NCBI GenBank assembly: GCA_030295235.1
Contig: AP026141.1
Location: forward strand, 124,001-188,000
Source: Fistulifera solaris
Taxonomy: Eukaryota; Bacillariophyta; Bacillariophyceae; Naviculales; Stauroneidaceae
DNA length: 64,000 nt
Direction: 5' to 3'
The position numbers and the translations under genes are program-made. The notes below the pieces were generated by a model, which was not told the DNA's origin, made no database searches, and was given only the letters and a program-made list of their open reading frames with translations. Positions 53,081 to 62,631 of this stretch are shown here, one piece after another. Within the stretch, counting starts at the first letter, position 1. Each line of letters opens with the position of its first letter.

Positions 53081-55976
53081 ATGATTATGAATGTTGACCT
53101 CCCTTTGGAAACAATGACGAAGGAAGAGGTAGTTGAAGAAGAAGCGGCAGAGCAACTAAAGCGGGAAGATATTGCAGAAGAACAGAGCCAGCAAAATGAG
53201 AGCAATACGAAAGCTGATGATGCATGGGATGCGGCGTCAGTCGACGCATTATTTCCAAAAGCCGCCGCTCTTTCTATTGTAATATGGCTCCTTCTTGTTG
53301 TTCTTGTTTTGACACAAACACCGCCCGAGTATCATGAAGTACTGCGGGAGGAAGAACGAGTCGCAACATTTCTGGCGGCCGTCGTCATGTTTGTGACGCT
53401 TCTGGCGTTGTTGATGCCCTCATTACTCTTCAAAACGTCCTATCCCAGTGGGATTGTCATCGCCGGTACGGCCGTCTGCTTTGTCGCCATGTGCACCAAT
53501 CTAATCCTGTGTTTGCGTCCCACGGTGGTCGTGGTCGATCCGGTCACCAAAGCGCGCGTCTTTCTGCTCCGTTGGTGCGAATGGATCCCACTCGGTGGTC
53601 TCATGACGTTCCTCTCCGAAGCCGTCTATGTCAGTGACGACACGGGAGGCATGGAGGGAGCGTTGTTCTCGACACTGTGCCAAACGCTGTCCATTGTTAA
53701 TGGTATGATCCTGCCCCTCTGCAAGGATGTGGTGGTCTGGCGGTGCGTATTTGCCTTTAGTTTCTTGTCCTATACCGATATATTCCGTCGTGTATATATC
53801 AAACGAAAAGCCTATTTAAAAAAGCATTCAAAAGAGTGACGGCGTTCAGGATCAAAAGCTTCAAGATCAAGTCAAGTTCGCTTATTTCCTTCTATTGGCT
53901 TGCAGTATTGTGTGGTCGGTACTGGTGGTTTTATATTGTATCAATGTATGGATCCACACCCTGTCGGATTTGGAAACTAAGTGGTACTACCGGGAGTCTC
54001 TTGCCATGATCGTAGATACGTCTTTTGATGTGCTGGCCAAATCCATCTACATGAAGTTGATTACCGATATTCATCAAGCGCTCTTTGATGAAACGTATCA
54101 ATGGAGAAAGCAGCTCACGGAAATGCGGCAACTGATCAGTGTCATGTGGGATTCGAGTTCCGATGTCATTCTCATTTCCATTCGAACCAACCAAGGGTTA
54201 TCGGCCATCTTATCACCGGCTTTCTTTCCGCTAGTGGGCGCCAAGCTGCCAGAATCGTTGCATCGAGAGGGCTCCGAAGTGGCGTTAATGTGTTCCGTCA
54301 GTAGTTCGGGGAAAATCAAATGCGATTATGTCGAGACAAATGATATACTCGTGGATCCACATCGCAATCATAAAATACTACAGAGTGCCGAAAATCGAGA
54401 ATCGGTATTGAAAGGGGCGCAAGAGCTTTTGGAAATGACTTGGAATAATACGGTAGCCAAGGGAGTGTCCACGCCATTGTTAGAACACCCGCTTCACGGA
54501 GAAGACGGTACTATTCGACAATCGGAGATAAAAATCTCATACTATTCCGAATCTGCCCGAGTAGGAGTTATTCGGGATGTTTCCGAACGGTATCTTCGGT
54601 TGGAAGCGGAACGAAAGGCGCACATGGAAATGGTGGCGCGACAAAAGGACGCTCAAGCTGTCAATCGCTTCACCCGGCATGAGGTAAAAAACGGTTTATT
54701 GGAAGGGATTGAGCTGTGTGATAGCCTTCGTTCGGCTGTAGAAGATCTTGTCGCTCAGTCTTCTTTGGCGCCAAGTCCGTCCAACCCATCCCAGAGGAAA
54801 AGAAATGGCAGCGTTGGAGAAGAGTCCGATCGCGAAGTTGGTAGTCGCGCGGTCAGTGCTCTGACACGACGTTTTATCGAGGATCTTGATTACAATCTGC
54901 ATAGCGTATTGGACTGTGTTCTCGCGGAGGCGATGGCAAGAGACGTGATCCATGGTGATTACAAACCGAGGCATGAACGGATTGATGTAAAGGGAGTGCT
55001 TTCACATCCTGGACTTGGGATTGGATTTACAGACAAATTCCCGATTGAAGTTTTGGGCGGGTCATTACCGTACGTAAGCTTGGATGCCCAACTGCTACGG
55101 CACATTCACCGAAATGCGCTGTCAAATGCATGCAAGTATGGCAAGGCAGGAGGAAAGGTTGTGACACAACTATCGTTTGATTCACTGAGTAAGACGTTCA
55201 CTATCAACGTGATCAACGAGCCGGGAGAAATGCATTCGAAGCTCGTCAGCATGGGAGAATCTGCAAAGGCGGCCGTCTTTCAACAAGGTGCTAGATTACA
55301 TTCTCACTTGAATCTTGAAACTGGTCATATTTCTTCTGGCGATGGCGCATGGATTATGCAAAAATGTGCCAAAACACTCGACGGGGAATGTCAGATTGAG
55401 TTTTTGGAAGACAAGACAGTATTCACATTTTCTTGTCCAGCTCAGCCGCTTGTAGTTACGGATTGGAGCAAAACACAAGACTTTGAGGTTCCATCCAACA
55501 CTTGGGGGATTGCGATTGATGATTCAAAAATTCAAAGACGGCTGCTGTCACGTATCTTTTTGTTCGCTGGCGTTCAGGAATCTAAAACTGTTGTTCTGGG
55601 GGAATCGTATTCGGAAGTAGCAGAATTCAAAGAGAAGGTCCTTTCAGTCGTTAAAGAATATCCCGACGATAGGATATTGATTTTGGTCGATGAAAACCTG
55701 GACTTTGGAAAAAGCAACGAAAAGCCTCACGTCATGTCTGGGTCATTGCTGATGCAAGATATCTTGAAACTAATGTCACCAACCGAGGAGCAGCATGTTC
55801 TTGCTCTTGTTCGGTCAGCAAACGATTCGGCAGAAGAAACCGAACTATATTGCGCACGGACGCATGGTTTCTTCCCCAAGGGCCCCTTACAACGCGATCG
55901 AGTACGAGAGATTCTGGCCCCTCTCTGGGCCGACCGATTTATGAGAACCGACCTACTAACCGCATCATCGTCGTAG
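53081..55976 (+). CDS. histidine kinase rhodopsin (enzymerhodopsin)
   Basis: The protein has about 964 residues after bridging one frame break (A6 at 53818-53823, one extra A). Eight membrane segments: an extra N-terminal helix, then A to G. Helix C has RWCEW (R164, E167, W168), matching bacteriorhodopsin R82, D85 and W86. Helix F has VWS. Helix G has SFDVLAKSIYM (D316, K320), the exact D-x3-K spacing of the D212 counterion and the K216 retinal lysine. A coiled linker and PAS-like segment follow. Next come HisKA (FTRHEVKNGLLEG, H533), an ATPase with N-box RNALSNACKYGKAGGK, and a receiver-like domain (IAIDDSKIQ, ILILVDENLDF). Expected role: light-regulated phosphorelay. The helix C positions of T89, T90, P91 and D96 are not kept, so it is sensory rather than a pump. 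Start ATG 53081 or 53087. Confidence 0.82.
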
Positions 55977-56360
55977 ACTTCAGCACTGTGCGATAGGGCG
56001 TACAAGCTGTAAGTGTTCGAACGATCGAACGTTGCCTCCAGTGGATACATGGAAGTTTCTTCCTTGCTCGTTTCGAGAAATCGAATTAGCAAGGGAATCT
56101 TTTCTCCCGCAATTTTTGCAGTTTTTGTTTAAGATTCCGCCAGTCGCTGTTCACCTTTCGTAAATGAAACACAGGCAATGCGCTCCATGGCGGGACCTGA
56201 ACCTTTGTGCAGCAGCACGATAAAGCGTAATTAATAATTAAAGTATGATCCTGTTATCAGTTTGTTATTTGTTTATTTCTGATACATCATCAATTCTTCT
56301 TCATTCAGAATCCAGATTGGCCAAGTTGTGTCGCTCCAACAAAATCAGATCTGGCTTGTC
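55977..56360. other. intergenic between convergent genes
   Basis: The 3' ends of the rhodopsin kinase (+) and selenoprotein W (-) genes face each other here. A hairpin with stem TATCAG/CTGATA lies at 56255-56260 and 56279-56284. On the minus strand it is preceded by ATGATG and has an A-rich loop, so it is a weaker alternative SECIS candidate. Confidence 0.35.
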
Positions 56361-56409
56361 GTCAAAAATGGACCTACGCCGCTCGAGCGGGTGATCTCCA
56401 TTTCGTCAT
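56361..56409 (-). promoter_or_regulatory. candidate SECIS element in 3' UTR
   Basis: About 70 nt after the selenoprotein stop on the minus strand, ATGAC (56409-56405) is followed by GAAATGGA. This pairs with TCCATTTT (56372-56365), immediately followed by TGAC (56364-56361). The opposed UGA/UGA steps could form the G.A tandem of a SECIS core. The apex holds a CCGC-TCGA-GCGG mini-stem. The usual apical AA is missing, with only a CC in the region, and helix II is short (8 bp), so confidence is limited. Confidence 0.35.
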
Positions 56410-56478
56410 TCCTCCAAAAAAAAGGTAAATCTAGATCGTATCCAATTATCAGCAACGAGGTCAATAATTCACTCCTTC

Positions 56479-56836
56479 TTATTCCTCCAAAATCTCTACG
56501 AGTCGCGTGACAATGGCTTCCCGCTCTCGCAACGATTCCGCTTTTCCTTGTCCTCCGTGTTTCTTCGAATGCACGACTTCACCCGTCTCGATGACGGTCA
56601 CTTCGAAATTTCCCGTCACCATGGGATCTTCCTTTCCGATCACAGCGACGCGATCGATTAATTTGGGTTGTTTCGAAAGATAATCTTTCAACGCCCGGAA
56701 CTGTTTCCCGTAGCCTGCATGGAAACAGGAACGGCGCGCGGTCATGAGATTAAAATGAACATATTTCGCAACGAATTTGTCTTATCTTACCTCATCCGCC
56801 TCAATACTGCACTTGAATAGTAATAGTAGAGGTCAT
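56479..56836 (-). CDS. SELENOW: selenoprotein W-like (Rdx family) with two Sec codons
   Basis: Exon 1 (56791-56836) and exon 2 (56479-56714) flank a 76-nt GT-AG intron. Read with TGA as Sec, the start is MTSTITIQVQY-U-GG-U-GYGKQF. TGA codons at 56803-56801 and 56794-56792 fall exactly on the two positions of the family's C-x-x-C/U motif (usual VEYC-x-x-C/U-GY). The rest fits SelW: FRALKDYLSKQP, DPMVTGNFEVTVIETGEVVH then SKKHGGQG, and EAIVTRLVEILEE. Length 93 residues, normal. Without TGA readthrough the conserved thioredoxin-like fold loses its first strand and active site. Frame, splice phase and motif all agree. SelW proteins are small thiol redox proteins that bind glutathione or 14-3-3. 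Confidence 0.8.
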
Positions 56837-56871
56837 TGTCTAATGAACGATGGTAATATTATGAGTGTTTA

Positions 56872-57951
56872 GGGCCTTTATTATCGGGCAGAATTACCGT
56901 CCATTAGAGCGTCCATTAGAATTTTTCGTCTGTTCTCGTCCGGATAATAATTTTTCGAGCGTTGACGTGAACAGGACCAACGTTCACGTGAACGAATTCG
57001 TTCATTTCGTTTTTTGATGTCCATTATGACGTTTTGGCGCCCAAAGGCGAAAAAACTCCACCCCTTCGCATTTTGTCGCGGTAACAAACATTTGTTTCAC
57101 ACTTCTTCTTTGCACAAATACAAGTGAAACTATTCAAATACAAGTCTAATTCATTCCATTATGACAGATAGTAACAAAGAAAACAGCGACTGTGACAGCG
57201 TGAACACCGCAATCCTCGAAGCGATTGCGAATGGCGATATAATCATGTCGACAAAAGGCAACGTGTCGTCTGTTACCGCGACATCTCCCGTTGAAGTCGC
57301 GCTTCCTGCTCCAGCACCTCCCACGCCTCTTGCAACAACCATTTCCGGCGGAATGTAAAGCATCGGGTCGCCAGTTGAATTGAAAGATTTCGTTTCGTCA
57401 ATGACGATTTTTTCTCCAAGATGATGTACCAGATATTGAAATGACGAGTACGTCATATGATATCTGTTCGCGAAGCCAGAATCACGACATTCGTAAAGGT
57501 GTGTATTGAATATCTTTCGGGCGATGTGACGCTTTGGGTCTCGCCTCTTTGGTTGTCGCTGACGTCGTCGACGAAGTCTCCGCACCGCCAAAACATTCAT
57601 TTAAATCTGCAGTTGAACTATTTGCAACAACACTAAGTCTTCCATTGTTTCAACAGGATGAGATATCAAGAAACAAATGAATGACCTGTTCTGGGCGACG
57701 AATGATTGATGAAATGATATAACGAATGAATGCTTTCGATTGCAAAAAAATGATGCCATTTTTCAAGGCATTGGTAAGGGAAAAAAGAAGATTTATACTT
57801 AGCATCCTTTGATGTCGTAGAGATATTGCTCTAATGAACACGTAACCAAAATGGACGCAACACCTTTCGGTAATATTGTCCGTTCATTTGGGTGTGTCCA
57901 TTTTGAAATGAACGCTCTAATGGACAGTAAAAATTTCGATAATATGAGGCC
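56872..57951. mobile_element. Harbinger/PIF-like DNA transposon remnant
   Basis: The element is 1080 bp, flanked on both sides by TTA (56869-56871 and 57952-57954), the TWA-type target duplication of Harbinger elements. The left end GGGCCTTTATTATCG and the reverse of the right end GGCCTCATATTATCG match. A second shared block, GTCCATTAGAGCG, lies further in. A perfect palindrome CGTTCACGTGAACG is at 56981-56994. It encodes only a truncated transposase, so it is non-autonomous now. Confidence 0.7.
57151..57600 (-). pseudogene. truncated Harbinger-type transposase N terminus
   Basis: The start MNVLAVRRLRRRRQRQPKRR is very basic. It is followed by RDSGFANRYHMTYSSFQYLV, then HHLGEKIVIDE and MLYIPPEMVVA. 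These match the N-terminal helix region of PIF/Harbinger transposases (F-x-x-x-Y-x-M-x-x-x-x-F) and the PPE/VA step before the catalytic core. After MVVARGVGG the resemblance is lost and no DDE catalytic domain follows before the element ends. Probably inactive. Confidence 0.5.
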
Positions 57952-58019
57952 TTACGCAAAAGAGGTTTGCAATACAACAAGAAGAAAAAGCAAAGGACGA
58001 CGACGAAAGAAACTCGTTC

Positions 58020-58255
58020 ACGACTACATTCGAAGCCCAGTCACCGATCTACATTTAAGCACTATATACTTCTATTAGCTATAAGATATAAAGTAGTGAT
58101 TCACGACTACATTCAAAACCCAGTCACGCGAAAAGTAATCTACATTTAAGCACTATATATCTCTATTGGCTATAAGCTATAAACTAGTCACGCAAAAAAG
58201 TAATTTACATTTAAGCACTATATACTTATATTGGCTATAAGATATAAAGTACTGA
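58020..58255 (+). repeat. three tandem AT-rich units
   Basis: The unit is about 75-85 bp: CAGTCACGCGAAAAGTAATC, then ACATTTAAGCACTATATA and ATTGGCTATAAGATATAAA. Unit starts are near 58026, 58108 and 58190. The joint TTCACGACTACATTC ... CAGTCAC resembles a decayed form of the window's CATGACTG...CAGTC family. Confidence 0.65.
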
Positions 58256-58478
58256 TGTTGTCGCAGTTTATTGTTACTGCGAGAGTTTTGACTTTTGACC
58301 ATGGCGACGACGACGAGATGCATCCGACCTGAAACAGCGTGAAATGGCAGCAATAATGAAAGTACCAGGGTAAATCGATATTGATTCGATTTCTCCGATA
58401 AACTATTTCTCTCCTCGTTATGTAAGAGCAGAATAGTTACGGCATATTGCCGCTGCGACGAAAAATATCTTGCAATGC

Positions 58479-58703
58479 ATGCCTTTTAAATCTTTACGAG
58501 ATCAATCGATCTTATTCTTTCAATTAAAAAAAGCTTTTTCTGGCCTTTTGAGATACTATATGTATTGTCTGGCGCTGAGCTTTTTACTTGCGAGTGTTTA
58601 TTTGATCATGCTACCTCGAAAATTGATGGTTGTCAGACGCGTCTATTTGAGCCGTCAACAACTCCGTGAACGCCGTTTGCATGCATTTGTGCATCACCTT
58701 TGA
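58479..58703 (+). CDS. possible small membrane protein
   Basis: An ATG-started frame of 74 residues has one or two hydrophobic segments (YYMYCLALSFLLASVYLIML) and a basic end (RQQLRERRLHAFVHHL). No relatives are recognised. It sits 250 bp upstream of the transketolase gene. It could be a chance frame or an upstream ORF. Confidence 0.22.
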   Translation: MPFKSLRDQSILFFQLKKAFSGLLRYYMYCLALSFLLASVYLIMLPRKLMVVRRVYLSRQQLRERRLHAFVHHL

Positions 58704-58951
58704 GACAGTGAGGCGGAAAAGGAACTGCTATATGATGCCGGATCCAAGGCCGGATCACTTTTTTTACCGTCGATTATGCCAACCTGTACCGGGTTTCTGA
58801 TCTCCATTATTTATTTTAAACTATGAGAACCCTCTCCAGGAGCCGCGAAGTCGTCAAATTCGAAAAAAGATTCTCGCGACGAAGGAAATGGCCGCGGAAT
58901 TCCATCGACGAGAAGTCCATATGTTGATTTAAGTGAACTAAAATTTCGTTC

Positions 58952-61135
58952 ATGCGTCAAGTTTGCACAAAGAAAATGAAATCCATCATGCCGTCGTTTG
59001 AATTGAAATGCATCAACACCATTCGGGCTCTGTCCGCGGATCAGGCGGAAACGGCGGCGGCGGGACATCCCGGCGCACCAATGGGCTGTGCCCCCATTGC
59101 GTATCTGCTTTGGAGTGAGGTCATGAAGTATTCGTCGAAAGATCCGAATTGGATGGATCGTGATCGCTTCGTGTTGAGCAATGGTCATGCCTGTGCGTTG
59201 CAATACTCGATGCTGCATTTGACGGGTTACGATCTGTCGATTGAGGATCTGAAGCATTTTCGAAGCATCGATTCCAAGACTCCCGGACATCCCGAATCCT
59301 TCCAGACACCTGGTGAGTATGGTGGCTGTGAACTGGCATGTGCATGCTTGTCATCCTGTCAGGTACGGCACCTAACACGCTTTATTTTGTCTTTCCGATG
59401 AATATGCTAGGCGTCGAGCTTACGACTGGACCGTTGGGCCAAGGGATATCCAATGCGGTTGGTCTAGCCATTGCCGAGAGACACTTGGCCTCGCACTTCA
59501 ACGAATCAGACCTGCCTATCTTTGATCATTATACCTATGTTCTTTGTGGGGACGGATGTCTACAGGAAGGAATTAGCGGAGAATCGGGATCATTGGCGGG
59601 TCACCTAGGTCTGGGAAAGTTAATTGTCTTGTACGACGACAATCAGATCACCATTGACGGTGATACAGCTCTCAGTTTCACGGAAGATGTACTGAAACGA
59701 TACGAAGCCTATGGATGGCACACACAAACAGTTACCGATGTTGAAGAAACGGTTGGGAGTCTCCGAAAAGCTATTGAAACGGCAAGGAGTGTAACGGATA
59801 AGCCGTCCATTATCAAAATCAAGACGATCATTGGTTATGGAAGTCCGGGTAAACAGGGTACGAAAGGAGTTCACGGTGCTCCGCTTGGAAAAGATGAGCT
59901 AAGAAAGGCCAAAGAATTTTATGAACTTCCCCCCGGATGAGATGTTTTACGTCCCGGAAGATGTCCAGAACTTTTTCAATGATGTCGCTGCAAAAGGAGA
60001 CACAAAGCGTAAAGACTGGGAAGACATGTTTTCGAAATACTCTTCCAAATTTCCCGACAAAGCCTCTGAGATCTCACGCCGCATGGCTCGAAAGCTTCCT
60101 GAAGGTCTGTTCGATAAGCTTCCCACTTTTAAAGCCGGAAAGGACAAGGACCTAGCGACTCGAAAACACAGCCACCAGATATTGGGTGCCATTGCTCCCA
60201 ACATGCCTGAGTTGATTGGTGGCTCAGCGGATTTGACGCCGTCCAACTTGACCGATTATGATGATGCTGTTGATTTTCAAAAGGACACCCCAGAAGGTCG
60301 TTACATCCGCTTTGGTGTACGTGAGCACGCCATGGTGGCCATCTCGAATGGAATATTCGCTCATGGTGGTCTGCGTCCGTACTGCGCAACATTCCTAAAC
60401 TTTGCCGGCTATTGCGCAGGAGCTATCCGTTTGTCTGCACTTTCCAAGTTCGGCGTAATTTTCGTCATGACCCACGACTCGATCGGTCTCGGTGAAGACG
60501 GACCAACGCATCAACCGATTGAAACGCTAGAAATGTTGCGTGCTACACCTAATTTGAACGTCTACCGACCGGGTGATGGGAACGAGACATCGGCAGCGTA
60601 CAAGAGCGCGTTGGAGCACACTGATACCCCAACGGTGATTCTCTATCTCGGTCGACAGTCAAGGCAATTCCAAACAGTTCAATTGAAAAAAGCCTGCAAG
60701 GGAGCCTATGTTGCCCAAGATGTCGATAACCCTTCTCTGATTATCATTGCCACCGGATCGGAGGTGGGACCATCACTCGAAGCTGCTTCTCATCTATCTG
60801 CCGAAGGTGTCCCCACGCGAGTCGTTTCAATGCCCTGTCAGGAGGTGTTCCTGACTCAGCCAGAATCCTACCAACGCGAGGTCCTTCCTGGAAATATTCC
60901 TACGTTAGCTGTTGAGGCTTCGGCCGTGCACGGTTGGCATCGCTTTTCGCATACTTCCGTTAGTATAAGTACCTTCGGCATGAGCGGCCCAGGAGAGAAA
61001 GTTATGAAATTGTACGGTTATTCTGCAGAAAACATAGCAGAGAAAGGGAAGAAGCTCGATCAGTTCTACAAGGACAACCCCGTTCCCTCTTTGCACAACC
61101 ATCCAGACCCGTTCATTGTTAATGTACGCGAGTAA
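58952..61135 (+). CDS. TKT: transketolase
   Basis: A thiamine-diphosphate enzyme moving two-carbon units in the pentose phosphate and Calvin cycles. Visible: [35 protein letters not shown], the ThDP motif [30 protein letters not shown] with the conserved Glu, and [17 protein letters not shown]. The C-terminal domain ends HWHRF-like ([10 protein letters not shown]) and PFIVNVRE. Exons are 58952-59312 and 59411-61135 (98-nt intron). C6 at 59929-59934 has one C too many; removing it joins [12 protein letters not shown]. No plastid presequence is present at ATG 58952 or visible upstream, so a cytosolic form is likely unless an upstream exon was missed. About 695 residues, normal. Confidence 0.95.
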
Positions 61136-61359
61136 GATCTTAACATCCATTCACTGTACAATCAGTAAAATCTTTTTCGTCGCATAATGAGAAAGCGATA
61201 ATTCCGTACTATCTCCGTTTGATACGTTATTGCTTACATATAGCCTTTAATTGCACTACAAATATCAACAAGCCAGCCAGACCTAGTTTTCTTATCAGCA
61301 ACAGAAGAGCAATTGTTTAAACCATCGCCCTTCGATACCTTTAAGATTTTATATCTAGA

Positions 61360-62302
61360 TCAACAAAAGGGAAACAAAGCACCTTTGACTTGACCTTTCC
61401 ATTGTTGATACTTTGCCTGCTTGCCATACTTTTCAGCTTGTCGCACTTCTAGTTTCCTTGTAGCGCCTTGCATGATCGTGAAGATGCCATACAAACCGAC
61501 GGAACTTGCCGCCCAGCCTGCAATAGAATCACCAAAGCAACTCGCTCCCGCCAAATATAGACCCAACCAAAACAAAACCTCTCCCGTATAATTGGGGTGG
61601 CGGGTAATCTGATACACTCCCGAGGTCGGTCCTTCGAAGATTCCCGATAGCGCTTCGCCCTGCTTTTGCTTCACTGCATACTTCTGGAAATCAGCAATGG
61701 CTTCCACGATTGCTCCCACCCATGCCAAAAAAGACACCAGCCTGAGACAATGGAACAAGAATCGATGTTTCGGAAAAGTTGCTCATGACGTAAAGCAGTG
61801 GTGTCGTCAAAAACGCGTAGAAGATAGCCAGGCTAATGGCGAAAGGGACACGTTGCAAGCGATCCCCCGACTCGTCCGGTGGTAACTTCTTATAGCTCGT
61901 CTGGTCTCGAAGGAGAAGAAAGCTACCTAAGCGAAGTCCATAGAAGACGGTAGCATAGGCCAGGGACGTCGGAAGAGCCGAAGACGTCTCTCCATACGTA
62001 GTCAACAACGTAACTCCAATGGCCGCCACCGAGAAGCCGTAGGCAACACCAATTCCGTACAGTTTCTTGATCTGCGTCAAGGGAACGCAAACGGCACTGG
62101 CAATACACGTCAATGAGAGAACGCCATAAGGACCTGGTTGCAAATTTTCCATGACCATGGAACTGATCTCGGCCGGAGACATCAAATAGAGTGACGATGT
62201 ACCCCCGCGGACGTGCAACGCAGCTGTGTTGGGTGCTTTACTGACAAAAGCATTCCCCAATGGAGCGCAAAGTAGTAGCAGCAGTAGCTTCGTGGCATGC
62301 AT
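61360..62302 (-). CDS. plastid-targeted DUF1295/steroid-reductase-like membrane protein
   Basis: ATG 62302 gives a signal peptide (MHATKLLLLLLCAPLG) with an N-A-F site (GNAFVSKAP), a plastid bipartite signal. Several hydrophobic segments follow. The family end is ITRHPNYTGEVLFWLGLYLA, then KLEVRQAEKYGKQAKYQQW. R-H-P-N-Y is shared by DUF1295, isoprenylcysteine methyltransferase and sterol reductases, and binds a cofactor. The exact reaction cannot be assigned. A frame break at A6 61727-61732 (one extra) lies between LVPLSQAGVF and LAWVGAIVEAIADF; bridging gives about 313 residues. The gene is convergent with transketolase. Confidence 0.75.
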
Positions 62303-62631
62303 GTTATCGTTTTGAGGTCCTCTCTGGTTTTTATGGCTCGATAAATGTGATGTTCGACGACGTTTTCGCGATGTTGATGTTCAACGAACTACTTCGAAGA
62401 AACGCGATGTCGGGGTTCTCATTCACCGCGTCGTTGCGGTTTTGCGATAAAACCCCTCATTGCTGCAATCTGCAATGGAGAAAGCCAATATTTTAGTATT
62501 GTTTAGAATTCACGTTAACCAAATAGCACTCTCTAGTAGATCATTATCTGACAAGTTCATGAATTGCATTTCACAAACACATCAAGCCATCAGAAATCAA
62601 CCATCCGAGACTGGGTTGCATTTCCGCCTCC
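62303..62631. other. gap between minus-strand genes
   Basis: Only 329 bp separate the DUF1295-like start from the kinase stop. CATTTCACAAACACATCAAG and a GACTGGGTTGCATTTC patch resembling the dispersed palindrome family lie at the left edge of the kinase gene. No gene is seen. Confidence 0.3.

Noticed and set aside
53837-53889. Intron between the two frames of the rhodopsin kinase (acceptor-like TTGGCTTGCAG)
   Set aside because: The donor would be a weak GTGACG giving only 53 nt, and splicing would delete half of helix F, which reads well as continuous coding sequence after removal of one A.
57161-57358. 65-aa plus-strand frame inside the Harbinger element
   Set aside because: It overlaps the transposase remnant antisense and has no recognisable domain.
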